NCBI RefSeq assembly: GCF_900099965.1
Contig: NZ_FNDJ01000004.1
Location: 496,001 to 560,000 of the forward strand
Direction of reading: 5' to 3'
From: Nonomuraea jiangxiensis
GTDB taxonomy: Bacteria > Actinomycetota > Actinomycetes > Streptosporangiales > Streptosporangiaceae
DNA length: 64,000 nucleotides
Below, piece by piece: positions 36,728-46,381 of this stretch. The notes below the pieces were generated by a model that saw only the letters and a program-made list of their open reading frames with translations, searched no databases and was not told the origin of the DNA. Every line of letters starts with the position of its first letter. Positions within the stretch are counted from its first letter, which is position 1. Made by a program: the position numbers and the translations under genes.

Positions 36728-39700
36728 CTAGGGCCGCCCTTCGGTCAGGATGGCGAACACGACAGGGTCGCTGACCTCGCGCAGGGTCGTCACCAGCGTG
36801 GCGACGCGCAGGTTGCCCGAGGCGAAGACCGCCCAGGCCGCCTGCCCCGGCTCCGCCACCTCCAGCGGCGCCCCGGCCGCCACGCCCGCCCGTTCCAGGC
36901 AGGCCAGGGCGGCGCGCACCCGGGCAGCCGCGGTGTCGGGCTGCTCGCCGCGCGCCGCGCCCACCCGCTCGGCGACCCCGGCGTACGCGGCGGGCACCGG
37001 CTCGCCGCCCACCGGCGCCACCTCGCAGGCCACGGTGCCCAGGGTGGAGGCGCTCAGGATGACCCCGGCCCCCTCGGCGACCGCGATCCTGGTGCCCTCG
37101 ACCTCCGGCCGGCCGGCCGCGTCGTACGCGAGGTCGGCCGGGCGGCCGAGCGCGCGTCCCACGGTGACCTCGGTGCCGTCCTGCCGCGGGCCGACCGCCA
37201 CGGCGACCCGGGCGCCGATCAGGTCCTCCAGCGAGCGCTCCAGGTACGAGCCGAGCAGCGGGGCCAGCCACGGCCCGCGGCCGTCCTGCTTGCGCACCGC
37301 CTGCAGGCGCAGCCCCTCCCAGCGTTCGACGACCTCGCCGGTGGCGGTCCTGGCCGCGATGTCGTAGACGTAGGCGTCGCCCTCGCGGCTGCGCTCGGTG
37401 GCGCAGTATCGCACCTGCGTGTCGGCCAGCGCGCCGCTCGCCGGGTAGAGGCGTTCGATGCCGGTGGGCAGCAGGGTGGCGTCCGGCACGCAGACCTGGT
37501 TGCCGTGCATCAGCGCGTCCCGCATGCCGGGGTCGCTGAGCAGCAGGTCGGAGGGCAGGAAGGCGGCGAACCAGTCCCTCGTGCCGGAGACGGTCACGTC
37601 GGCGTCCACGTGGCGGGCGGCGGCCCGGTGGTAGCGGCGCAGCCGCTGGAACCTGGCGCCCTGGAAGAGCACGTCGCCGTACATCTCGGCGGGCGGGTCC
37701 AGGTCCACCGGCGGCAGTCCCGCGGCCACCTGCTCGGGAGGCCCGTCGGGCGGCACGGCGCCGGCCAGGCTCACCCGGGCGCGGAAGTGGTCCACCTCGA
37801 AGCCGGAATCCGCGCAGCGGATCGCCACCTCGACCGTGTCCGGCTCGGTGACGGTCGCCGCGATGCGCAGCGTGGCGCTGGAGTCCGGCCGTACGATGAT
37901 CGGCCGGACGAACTCCGCCTGCTCGAACACCGGTACGGTGCCGAGCCCCGTCACGGCGTGCGCCGCCTGCGCCATCGCCTCCAGCCCGAACACGGCGGGG
38001 AACAGCAGGTTCCCGTCCAGCAGGTGATCGGCCAGGTAGGGATCGGTGCCGCTGTTCAGCTCGACCTCGGTGACGAGCTCGACGCCGTGGTAGCGGATCA
38101 GCGGCTTGCCCACGAACCGCAGCAGCGGCAGCGTGGGCAGGTCGCGCCGTACGGTGTCGATGGCCCCCGTCCGGCCGCTGATCACCACGATCGGCGGCGT
38201 GTCAGGGTCGGTCACCAGCCGCCGCATGATCGCCACGCCCTGCTCGGGTGAGACGGGCGTGATGCCCTCGCGGGACAGGTGGTCGACCACCGACAGGCGC
38301 TCGCCCATGCCGACGTCCGACCAGACCGACCACTCCATGCAGATGCTGCGGCAGTCCGGATGCCGCCGCGCCACCTCGCCGGTCAGGTCGGCCAGCCACT
38401 CGTTGGCGGTGGCGTAGTGCGCCTCGCCGTGCAGCCCCGCCCTGCCGATGATGCTGCCGAACGTCACCAGCAACCGCAGCCGGCCGGGGTCCACCACCGA
38501 CAGCACGTTGCGCAGGCCGTTGACCTTGGGCGCGAAGGTGTCGGCGAACGCCGCCAGGTCGAGCCCGGCCAGCATGCCCGGCTCGTTGCGGCCCGCGCCG
38601 TGCAGCACGGCGGTGACCGGCCCGAGGGCCGCCTCCACCTCGCCGACGGCCCGCCGTACCTGCTCCGGGTCGGAGACGTCGGCGCGGGCGTAGTGCACGC
38701 CCACCCCGGCCTCGGCCATCTTGCGCAGGTTGGCGGCCAGCTCCTCGTCGTCGTCGGGGCTCGAACGGCCGAGCACCCCGAGCTTGGCGCCGCTGTCCAC
38801 CGCCACCGCCAGCGCGCACTCGGCGGTGATGCCCTTGCCGCCGCCGGTGACCAGCAGCACGTCGGCGGCGCCGAGCGGCTGCTCCACCCGGGACTGCGCG
38901 GGCGGCAGCGCCCGCAGGGTCGGCAGCCTGCGCACGCCCTGCTCGTCGTAGTACGCCTCGGTGAAGCCGGTGGTGGCGGCTACCTCGGCCACCACCCAGG
39001 CGACCGCCTCCGGCAGGGGCGGTACGTGCACGACGGTAACGCGGAGGTGCGGGGCCTCCAACCGCAGCGTCTTGGCCAGGCCGGCCGCGCCCCGGCCGTC
39101 CTGGACCAGGACGAACCTGCCGCCCCTGGCCCCCGCCAGCGCCGCCTTGGCGCCCTGGAGCGCCTGCTCCAGGTGCTCCTCGGCGGCGTCGCTCGGTAGG
39201 CACACCAGCACACCGGAACCGACCTTCTCCTGTTCGAGTGCCCTGCGCAGTCGCTCGGCGAGCGGGTGCTCCGCGGGCGCGTACAGCTGCCACGACCCGC
39301 TCTCCTGCGTCGTGCCCGTCGCCGCCAGCGGCACCTCGTCGAGGTCGACGGCGAACGGCCTGGCCCAGGCCGCCGTGCCCGCGATCGTCCCGGCGCTCTG
39401 CGGCTGCGGCTTGCCCGCCAGCTCCTCCAGCGCCCGGCCCAGCTCGCTCAGGCTGGCGGTGGCCAGGTTCGTCGGCGCCATGGCCGCCGACACGCCCAGC
39501 CGCTGCGCGGCCTGGTCGATGATGTGCATCACCGTGACCGAGCTGAGGTGCAGCTCGTCCAGCGGCCTGCTGTCGGGCGAGACCATCTCCAGCGGCAGCT
39601 CGGCGCGCTCGGCGGCCAGGCGGCGCAGCAGGTCCACCCCGTTCTCCGCCGCCTCCGCCGTCCCGTTCTCCGCCGCCTGTCCGTCGGCGGGCCGGTCCGC

Positions 39701-42460
39701 GGACCGGGCCGGCTCGGCGCGCCGGACGGCCGCGCCCACGCCGACCTGCGGCGCCTGCTCGGCCGGGCTGGCGAAGAAGCTGAACCGGGCGCCGATCTCC
39801 AGCGGCTTGGTGAGCCTGCCGTGGAACAACTCCTCCGGTACGACCGGGACCCCGGCCACGTAGGCCGCGCCCACCACCTTGAGCAGCCCGGCCAGCGACT
39901 CGTCGTCGGTGTCCAGCGCGACGGCGGGCACGCCGGAGATCACCCCGGCCAGCCCGGTGAGCACCCGGCCAGGACCGACCTCGATGAACAGGTCGACCTC
40001 CTTGGCCGCGGTCTCGACCGCCTCGGCGAAGCGCACCGGCGCGGTGATCTGCTCGCGCAGCAGCGCCGGGACGTCGGTGTCGCGGCGCAGCTTCGTCCCG
40101 GTGACCGTGGAGACGACCTGCCCCGCGACGGCGTCGAAGTCCTCCTCGGCCAGATACCCGGCCAGCACCTCCGCGGCGGGCGCGACCAGCGGCGAGTGGA
40201 ACGCGTGCGACACCGCCAGCCTGGTCCAGACGACCCCGGCCTCCGTCGCGGCGCGCCCGAGGGCCTCCACCGCCTCGACCGGCCCGGCGACCACCGTCTG
40301 CTCGGGCCCGTTGTAGCCGGCGATCACCACGGGCCCGCCCGCGACCAGCTCCGCGACGACCTCCGGGGCCGCGCGCAGGCTGGCCATCGTGCCCGTGGCG
40401 CTGTGCTCCGTCATCGCCCGGCCGCGTGCGCCGGCCAGCCGCAGCAGCGCCTCCTCGTCCATCGCGCCCGCCCAGTGCAGCGCGGACAGCTCGCCCAGGC
40501 TGTGCCCGACCGCGACGTCGGCGCTCACGCCGAGCAGGTCGAGGGCCCGCAGGCCCGCCATCGAGCCGGTGACGATGCGCGGTTGCGCGGTCTCCGTGGC
40601 CACCATGTCGCCGTCGGCGGGCAGCGCCGCCCGCCGGTAGATCTCCTCGACCTCGGCGAAGCGGCGGCGCAGCGCGCCCCCGCTGGTGCCCCGGCCCGAG
40701 CCCTGCCCGGGGAAGAGGTAGCCGACGCGGCAGGCGCGCTCGGCCCGGCCGAGGAAGGCGCGCCCGTCGGCGCTCGCCAGCTCGGTCTGCCCGCTCTCCA
40801 GCGCCTCCAGCAGCCGGCGCAGCCGCCGCTCGGCCTCCTCGGGCGAGGAGGCGACGACGGCGGCGCGGCACGACAGGTCGCGCAGGCCCCGTTGGAGCGT
40901 GGCGGCCAGGTCGGAGAGCTGGGCGTAGGAGATCCGTGCCACGAACGCGGCCACTTCGGCCAGCCGCTCGGCCAGCTCGCCCGGCGTGGCGGCGTCCACC
41001 AGCAGCAGCTCGGCGTCCTGCAGCGAGGAGGCCAGCGCCCGGGTGCGGGTGGGCAGGGCGGGGCGGCGGCGCGGCGGCGCCCCCTCGACCACTACATGGG
41101 TGTTGATGCCGCCGAAGCCCATGGCGGTGACGCCGGCGCGGGTCGGGACGCCCGACGGCCACGGCTCGGCCTTGCGGGTCACCCGCAGGGCGGCCGAGCC
41201 GCCGGTGAGGATCTCGTGCGGCTCGTGGCAGCCGAGGGTGGGCGGCAGCACCTGCTCGTGCACCGCCATCGTGGCCTTGATCAGGCCGGCGACGCCCGCC
41301 GCCGCCTTGGTGTGCCCGATCATGGCCTTGATCGACCCGACCGCCGCCGGGCCCGCGGCTCCCGCCTCCGTCCTGGCCTCGGAGAGCGCGGTCAGCTCCG
41401 TGGCGTCGCCGACCGCGGTGCCGGTGCCGTGGCCCTCGAACAGGCCCACGGTCTCGATGCCGAACCCGGCCCGCTCGTAGGCCCGGCGCAGCGCCAGCTT
41501 GTAGCCGCTGACCTCGGGCCTGGTCATGGAGCCCTTGCCGTCGGAGGAGATGCCCCAGCCCGGGATCGTCGCGTAGACGCGGTGACCGGCGGCCACCGCG
41601 TCCTCCTCGCGCATCAGCACGACCATGCCGCAGCCCTCGCCCGGCCAGAAGCCGTTGGAGTGCCGGTCGTACAGCCGGAACTCGCTCTTGGCCAGCGCGC
41701 CGGTCTTGGCGAAGCCGATGATCTCGAAGGGGTCGATGGACAGGTCCACGCCCCCGGCGATGGCCACGTCCAGGTCGCCGTCGGCCAGCGCCTTGGCCGA
41801 GGTGGTCACCGACAACAGCGAGGACGAGCACGCCCCGTCCACCGTGAAGCCGCCGCCGTTGAGGTCGAAGTAGTTGCAGATTCGCCCGGCGATGGTGTTG
41901 GACAGCCCGCCGGCCAGCGTGTCCTCGTTGACGTCCGGGAACGGGCTCTTGTAGACGGCCTCGTAGCCTTCGAGGAACTCGGCCAGGCGCTCGTCCTCCC
42001 AGCCCTGCTCCTTCAGCGCGGCCGCCAGCGTCCGCCGTACGTACGGCCAGCGCAGGCGCATGGTGTTGGCCCTGGTGAACTCCCCGGTCAGGGTGTTGCC
42101 GACGACGACCCCTGTGCGCTCCCGCGGCAGCCCTTCCGCCTTGGGGAATCCGGCGTCGACCAGCGCCTGGGCCGCCACGTCGAGCGCGAGCCAGTGGGTC
42201 AGGTCCGTCGAGCGGTAGGTGCTGCCGGCGATGCGGTAGGCGACTCTGTCGAACTCGTACCCCTCGATGACCGCCGCCGAGCGGGCGTAGAAGCGGTCGG
42301 GGGTGGCGGGGTCGGCGTCCCAGTAGTCCTCCAGCCGCATGCGCTCGTCCGGCAGGCGGCGGAAGGCCCGGCGACCCGCGACCGCGTTCTCCCACAGCTC
42401 ACGGGGTGAGGCGGCATCGGGGTAGCGGCACGCCATGCCGACGATCGCGATCCTGCTCAT
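36728..42460 (-). CDS. pksE: enediyne polyketide synthase PKSE
   Basis: A 1910-aa iterative type I PKS. KS is about 1-470 (DGACSSSLLSV, Cys211; EGHGTGTAVGD; MIGHTKAAAG). AT is about 540-860 (GYLFPGQGSG, GHSLGE, HAFHSP). The ACP is about 950-1020 (LDELHLSSVT), KR about 1180-1420 (VTGGGKGITAE, Tyr in GEAHYATANEW), DH about 1450-1720 (DHLLDGNLLFPAVFGLEA) and a C-terminal PPTase-like domain about 1730-1910. This KS-AT-ACP-KR-DH-PPT order is unique to enediyne synthases. The terminal domain shows CEVAPV and AALACLERAG where acidic PPTase residues are expected, so self-pantetheinylation may be impaired. ATG overlaps the unbU stop. Makes the C15-type polyene precursor of the core. Confidence 0.97.
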   Translation of the reverse strand: MSRIAIVGMACRYPDAASPRELWENAVAGRRAFRRLPDERMRLEDYWDADPATPDRFYARSAAVIEGYEFDRVAYRIAGSTYRSTDLTHWLALDVAAQALVDAGFPKAEGLPRERTGVVVGNTLTGEFTRANTMRLRWPYVRRTLAAALKEQGWEDERLAEFLEGYEAVYKSPFPDVNEDTLAGGLSNTIAGRICNYFDLNGGGFTVDGACSSSLLSVTTSAKALADGDLDVAIAGGVDLSIDPFEIIGFAKTGALAKSEFRLYDRHSNGFWPGEGCGMVVLMREEDAVAAGHRVYATIPGWGISSDGKGSMTRPEVSGYKLALRRAYERAGFGIETVGLFEGHGTGTAVGDATELTALSEARTEAGAAGPAAVGSIKAMIGHTKAAAGVAGLIKATMAVHEQVLPPTLGCHEPHEILTGGSAALRVTRKAEPWPSGVPTRAGVTAMGFGGINTHVVVEGAPPRRRPALPTRTRALASSLQDAELLLVDAATPGELAERLAEVAAFVARISYAQLSDLAATLQRGLRDLSCRAAVVASSPEEAERRLRRLLEALESGQTELASADGRAFLGRAERACRVGYLFPGQGSGRGTSGGALRRRFAEVEEIYRRAALPADGDMVATETAQPRIVTGSMAGLRALDLLGVSADVAVGHSLGELSALHWAGAMDEEALLRLAGARGRAMTEHSATGTMASLRAAPEVVAELVAGGPVVIAGYNGPEQTVVAGPVEAVEALGRAATEAGVVWTRLAVSHAFHSPLVAPAAEVLAGYLAEEDFDAVAGQVVSTVTGTKLRRDTDVPALLREQITAPVRFAEAVETAAKEVDLFIEVGPGRVLTGLAGVISGVPAVALDTDDESLAGLLKVVGAAYVAGVPVVPEELFHGRLTKPLEIGARFSFFASPAEQAPQVGVGAAVRRAEPARSADRPADGQAAENGTAEAAENGVDLLRRLAAERAELPLEMVSPDSRPLDELHLSSVTVMHIIDQAAQRLGVSAAMAPTNLATASLSELGRALEELAGKPQPQSAGTIAGTAAWARPFAVDLDEVPLAATGTTQESGSWQLYAPAEHPLAERLRRALEQEKVGSGVLVCLPSDAAEEHLEQALQGAKAALAGARGGRFVLVQDGRGAAGLAKTLRLEAPHLRVTVVHVPPLPEAVAWVVAEVAATTGFTEAYYDEQGVRRLPTLRALPPAQSRVEQPLGAADVLLVTGGGKGITAECALAVAVDSGAKLGVLGRSSPDDDEELAANLRKMAEAGVGVHYARADVSDPEQVRRAVGEVEAALGPVTAVLHGAGRNEPGMLAGLDLAAFADTFAPKVNGLRNVLSVVDPGRLRLLVTFGSIIGRAGLHGEAHYATANEWLADLTGEVARRHPDCRSICMEWSVWSDVGMGERLSVVDHLSREGITPVSPEQGVAIMRRLVTDPDTPPIVVISGRTGAIDTVRRDLPTLPLLRFVGKPLIRYHGVELVTEVELNSGTDPYLADHLLDGNLLFPAVFGLEAMAQAAHAVTGLGTVPVFEQAEFVRPIIVRPDSSATLRIAATVTEPDTVEVAIRCADSGFEVDHFRARVSLAGAVPPDGPPEQVAAGLPPVDLDPPAEMYGDVLFQGARFQRLRRYHRAAARHVDADVTVSGTRDWFAAFLPSDLLLSDPGMRDALMHGNQVCVPDATLLPTGIERLYPASGALADTQVRYCATERSREGDAYVYDIAARTATGEVVERWEGLRLQAVRKQDGRGPWLAPLLGSYLERSLEDLIGARVAVAVGPRQDGTEVTVGRALGRPADLAYDAAGRPEVEGTRIAVAEGAGVILSASTLGTVACEVAPVGGEPVPAAYAGVAERVGAARGEQPDTAAARVRAALACLERAGVAAGAPLEVAEPGQAAWAVFASGNLRVATLVTTLREVSDPVVFAILTEGRP

Positions 42461-43428
42461 GCGGAAGCGGCCTCTTTCTTGACGGGGTCGAGCGCCTTCG
42501 CCGCCGCGATCGCGACCTGCTCGGCGTCCCGCGCGCGGGCGCGGTCGACGATCTCCAGCGACCAGAGGAAACCGCCTCTGATGAGGCAGACCAGGGCCGT
42601 CGCGAAGAAGATCGCGTACGGGATGTTCATGGCCAGCAGCAGGCCGTACATGGCGGCCACGCCGCCGCCGAAGGCGATCTGCGACAGCGGCTTGGACGGG
42701 CTCGTACCGGGGTCGGTGATCATGTAGTTGGTGAAGAGCACGAACGCGACGCCGGTCATCATGGCCAGCCCGCCCAGAATCGAGATGTCGTCGATGATCA
42801 GGCCGCGGATGACCGCCTGGAGGGCGAAGCCGACCACCCAGGAGACGACCACCCACATCCGGTTGGTGAGCTTGCCGTTCAGCATGGTCCCGCCGAGGAT
42901 GATCACGCCCGGGATGATCCAGTCGATCGGGTTGGTCACGTGCTCGGTGAAGTGGTACGGCGGGGCGATGCTGCCCCAGGGGAAGAGCAGCAGGATGACC
43001 GCGATGCCGAAGTTCGACGGGTTCATGAAGTGGCGCAGGCGGCCGCGTACCGGGGCCCGTAGCACCCACTTCGTGCCGACCGCGACGATGATCCCGAACA
43101 TCATGACGCCGACCTGGTCGTTGACGTAGGTCAGCATGTTCAGCGCGATGCTGGTGATGTGGGCGGGGTAGAGGAACTCCACCAGGCCGCGGAAGCCGTT
43201 GCCGCGGAAGCGCGGGGCGCGGCCCTCCACCCTGGCCCCGATGATCTCCAGCACGATCTCCGTCGTGTAGCCGGTGGCCAGTGCGATGAACGGCCAGGTG
43301 TAGGGCTGCTCGAAGCCGAGCACCGTGTACCCGAGGATGTTGAAGACCGTGATCGAGATGGCGAAGTTACGCAGGGCCGTGATGACCTTGATGTCGTGAC
43401 GGGGCGGGGTTTTCGTTTTCTCGGCCAT
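42457..43428 (-). CDS. unbU: enediyne core membrane protein UnbU/E5
   Basis: 323 aa with about eight hydrophobic segments; RnfD/NqrB-like features such as NPSNFGIAVILLLFPWG are visible and the C-terminal helix is cytoplasmic and charged. One of the five genes conserved in all enediyne cassettes; biochemical role unknown. It starts 2 bp after the unbV stop with GGAGAT upstream and its stop overlaps the pksE start. Confidence 0.93.
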   Translation of the reverse strand: MAEKTKTPPRHDIKVITALRNFAISITVFNILGYTVLGFEQPYTWPFIALATGYTTEIVLEIIGARVEGRAPRFRGNGFRGLVEFLYPAHITSIALNMLTYVNDQVGVMMFGIIVAVGTKWVLRAPVRGRLRHFMNPSNFGIAVILLLFPWGSIAPPYHFTEHVTNPIDWIIPGVIILGGTMLNGKLTNRMWVVVSWVVGFALQAVIRGLIIDDISILGGLAMMTGVAFVLFTNYMITDPGTSPSKPLSQIAFGGGVAAMYGLLLAMNIPYAIFFATALVCLIRGGFLWSLEIVDRARARDAEQVAIAAAKALDPVKKEAASA

Positions 43429-43430
43429 CG

Positions 43431-45392
43431 TCAGATCTCCTTGGCTTGTGCGCCGAGCTTGAGCGAGTGCCAGCCGGGAGTGAGCTGGAGGTCCTGCCGG
43501 CGGATCTGTCCGGTTCTGTCACGCCACTGCAGGTGCACCTGGAGCGGCCCGGTGACGTCGCGGCCCAGGCCGATGTGCAGGTCGTTGCTGCGCCTGCCGG
43601 AGTGGCCGCTGCCGCCGTCCACCCGGCCGATGAGCCGGCGCCCGTCGGGCGTGGTCACCGTCACCTGCGCGCCGATCACCGGGGAGCCGGCGGCCGGGAA
43701 CGCCCCGCCGTCACCGGCGGTGTCGTGGGTCAGCCGCAGCCCGAGGAACGCGCCGGCCCGCGGGCTCTTGTTCTGGTAGAACACCGGGGCGTCGAACTGC
43801 CGCGCGACCGCCAGGTCCAGCAGGCCGTCGCCGTTGGCGTCACCGGTCGCGATGCCCCGGGTGGGCACCGGCACCGCCAGGCCGAGCTGCGGGGACACGT
43901 CGGTGTAGGCGCTCTCGCCGTCCTTGACGAAGAAGGCGAGCGTCTGGGTGCCGGCGAGGTCCATGCCCTCCTTGACGATGGGCCAGGAGCGCGGGTTGCG
44001 CAGCACGCCGTCGTTCGCCGTGGCCAGCTCCTGGAGCTGCGACCACCGGTTGACCTCGCCCTTGATGAAGCCGGTCGCCTGCGCGATGGCCAGGTCGCCG
44101 CTGTTGTTGAAGTCGTCGATCTTCACGTCCCAGCCCCAGCCGCTCCAGGCGGTACGGGCCGCGCCGCTCACGTCCTGCCAGGGCGCCTCGCCCTTGAGCA
44201 GCTTCGCGCGCAGGTCGGCCTGGTCTTTGGCGGTGGACAGGAAGTGGTGGTTGCTCTCCTCGATGCCGAACGAGGTGGTGATGTTGCTGACGAACATGTC
44301 GAGGATGCCGTCGCGGTTGAGGTCGCCGAAGTCGGAGCCCATGCCCTTGAACGAGTCGTGGCCGAGCGTCTTGGACTTGGGCACCCAGGCCGAGGTGGGC
44401 GCCTCGACCAGCGCGAACTTGAACTTGCCCGGCGTCGACCTGTTGTGCAGGAGCCGGTCCCGGCCGAAGTCGTTGTTCAGGAACAGCTCGGGCAGCTGGT
44501 CCCCGTCGAGGTCGGCCGAGGACGCGCCGAGCTCCCAGCCCTTGGAGATGTTCCTGGGCAGCGCGTCGTCGACCCGCTGGAAGCTCGCCGCCGGCCGCGT
44601 GCCGCCGCTCGCGCCCGTCCAGCGGAACAGGTGGTCCTCGCCGCCGTTCACGGCGGACGACAGGGAGTCGTTCATCTCGACCCCGCCGTTGACCGTCTCG
44701 TCGAGCACGGGGCTGTCGGGGAAGTAGTTGCCGATGAAGATGTCCAGATGGCCGTCGCCGTCGAAGTCGGCCGTGGTGGCGACGTTGGTGTTCCACTGCG
44801 GGCCGGTGTAGGTGCTCCCGCTCGGGCCGGGTACCAGCTCGACGGGCCGGTAGGCGGCGGCGCTCAGGCCGGTGGCGTCGGCCCGCGTCAGATACAGCAC
44901 GGGCGTGCGGCCCCAGTAGTAGACGAGCAGGTCGTTCCTGCCGTCCTCGTTGTAGTCACCGGGCAGGCAGCCCATGGGGGCGATGGCCGCGTTCATCGGC
45001 AGGCCGCCGGTGGGCAGGGCGAACGGACGGTACCTGCCCGACCGCTCGTCCGGGGTGGGCGTCACCACCACCTCGTCGGTCCGCGTGTCGGTGATGCACA
45101 GGTCGTTGGGCAGGCCGTCCATGTCGAGGTCGTTCATGGCGATGCCGGCCCCGACGGAGGAGATCCACGCGTCGATGTGCTCGTAGGCCTGGTTCACCTT
45201 GCGCACCGTCTGCTGCTTGGCGCCGCCGGGCATCGCGATGCTCACCGGGGTGAACGCGTACGCGCGCGCCAGTTCAGCCTTCTTGTCGTCCGAGGCGAAG
45301 CCCGGCTTCCCCACCGCGAAGGCGGTGGTCATGAGCACCAGGGCGACGATGCCCGGTGTCTGCCGGCGCAGCCAACCAGCTGTCCTGGCCAC
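43431..45392 (-). CDS. unbV: enediyne core protein UnbV/E4 (FG-GAP repeats, ASPIC/UnbV domain), secreted
   Basis: 653 aa. An N-terminal signal peptide (RRQTPGIVALVLMTTAFA) implies export or extracellular anchoring. At least six calcium-type FG-GAP/VCBS motifs are seen (DLDMDGLPNDL, DYNEDGRNDLL, DFDGDGHLDIF, DLDGDQLPELF, DLNRDGILDMF, DANGDGLLDLA), which predict a beta-propeller. The C-terminal ASPIC/UnbV domain has GGSGHSGRRSNDLHIGLG. Conserved in enediyne cassettes, with unknown chemistry. GTG start 2 bp after unbL, with GGGAGGT. Confidence 0.93.
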   Translation of the reverse strand: MARTAGWLRRQTPGIVALVLMTTAFAVGKPGFASDDKKAELARAYAFTPVSIAMPGGAKQQTVRKVNQAYEHIDAWISSVGAGIAMNDLDMDGLPNDLCITDTRTDEVVVTPTPDERSGRYRPFALPTGGLPMNAAIAPMGCLPGDYNEDGRNDLLVYYWGRTPVLYLTRADATGLSAAAYRPVELVPGPSGSTYTGPQWNTNVATTADFDGDGHLDIFIGNYFPDSPVLDETVNGGVEMNDSLSSAVNGGEDHLFRWTGASGGTRPAASFQRVDDALPRNISKGWELGASSADLDGDQLPELFLNNDFGRDRLLHNRSTPGKFKFALVEAPTSAWVPKSKTLGHDSFKGMGSDFGDLNRDGILDMFVSNITTSFGIEESNHHFLSTAKDQADLRAKLLKGEAPWQDVSGAARTAWSGWGWDVKIDDFNNSGDLAIAQATGFIKGEVNRWSQLQELATANDGVLRNPRSWPIVKEGMDLAGTQTLAFFVKDGESAYTDVSPQLGLAVPVPTRGIATGDANGDGLLDLAVARQFDAPVFYQNKSPRAGAFLGLRLTHDTAGDGGAFPAAGSPVIGAQVTVTTPDGRRLIGRVDGGSGHSGRRSNDLHIGLGRDVTGPLQVHLQWRDRTGQIRRQDLQLTPGWHSLKLGAQAKEI

Positions 45393-45394
45393 GG

Positions 45395-46381
45395 CTAGTA
45401 CCTCCCAAGTGTTACGAACTGTTCGGCGATGGTCTGCCGCCACACCTCGTAGGCGGGCAGGTCGCCCCGAGGGGTTCCCACGGGGCGGGCTTGGTGGCTG
45501 ATCCGCGCCGCCTCCTGCGGCGAGATCCCGCACAGGACGCCGGTGGCGACCTCGTTGTGCGGTACGAGGAGATCGGCCCTGATCCTGGCCTCCGCGGCGA
45601 AGACGCTGCCCTGGGCCAGGTGGATACGGTGGTCGCCGGCCAGCTCCCGCAGCCGGCGCAGTTCGGCGGCCGAGCTGCCGCCCGCGTAGGTGGCGGCCAG
45701 CCCGACGCCCGCGTACAGGTCGGGCCGCCGGGCGGTGTCGTAGCCGTCGACCAGCGAGGCGACCTGGTCGACGTCCGTCCCGCCGACGAACCACAGCGCC
45801 CGGCCGATGCCCTGGTCGATGGCCCGGTTGGCGTAGGAGCCGAAGGGGCCGCCCGGCCAGCGGAAGTCCGGGTCCACGTAGTGCCCGCGGACGTAGGTGT
45901 CGGTGCGGAAGAAGGCCTGGTGGAAGCCGTACCCGTCGAGGATGAGCCAGAGGAGCAGCGGGTCGAACTCCGAGCTCTTCGGCCACAGGAAGCGGGGCAG
46001 CTTGGCCATGGCCCAGCCGACCCCGACGTAGACCATGTAGTTGTGGAACTGGCCGCGGCCGGTGAGGAAGCGGGACACGTTGCCGCTGCTCCAGATCGGC
46101 ACCGCGTCGAGGATGGCGAAGCCCATGCCCGCGCCCTCGTACGCGAAGCCCTTGAAGCGCCGCGGCACCTGTTCGAGCCGCTCCTCGGCGTCGGCGGGCG
46201 AGCGGGCCTCGACCGCGTAGGCGTAGCCCGCGAGGAAGGAGTGGCCGACCGTCTCCAGCAGTTCGCGGGACTCCGGGTTCTTCTCGTGGAAGCCCCCGAC
46301 GGTGTCGCGCATCAAGGAGGGGCCGGGTGTGATGAGACGGCGACGCAGCGCCCTGAGCGAGCTGGTCATTTCTTGGGTCAC
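45395..46381 (-). CDS. unbL: enediyne core protein UnbL/E3 (DUF1702 family)
   Basis: 328 aa. The DUF1702 pattern is seen in RRFKGFAYEGAGMGFAILDA, GYGFHQAFF, QGIGRALWFVGG and DLYAGVGLAATYAGG. No signal or membrane span. GTG start overlaps the upstream paralogue's stop (GTGA); an ATG four codons later (46369) is an alternative with better ribosome spacing. Part of the conserved five-gene set; function unknown. Confidence 0.9.
   Translation of the reverse strand: MTQEMTSSLRALRRRLITPGPSLMRDTVGGFHEKNPESRELLETVGHSFLAGYAYAVEARSPADAEERLEQVPRRFKGFAYEGAGMGFAILDAVPIWSSGNVSRFLTGRGQFHNYMVYVGVGWAMAKLPRFLWPKSSEFDPLLLWLILDGYGFHQAFFRTDTYVRGHYVDPDFRWPGGPFGSYANRAIDQGIGRALWFVGGTDVDQVASLVDGYDTARRPDLYAGVGLAATYAGGSSAAELRRLRELAGDHRIHLAQGSVFAAEARIRADLLVPHNEVATGVLCGISPQEAARISHQARPVGTPRGDLPAYEVWRQTIAEQFVTLGRY

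Noticed and set aside
36728..43069. Longer PKSE frame reaching into unbU
   Set aside because: The extension is out-of-frame unbU sequence. The ATG at 42460 (SRIAIVGMACRYP) gives the conserved KS start and overlaps the unbU stop.
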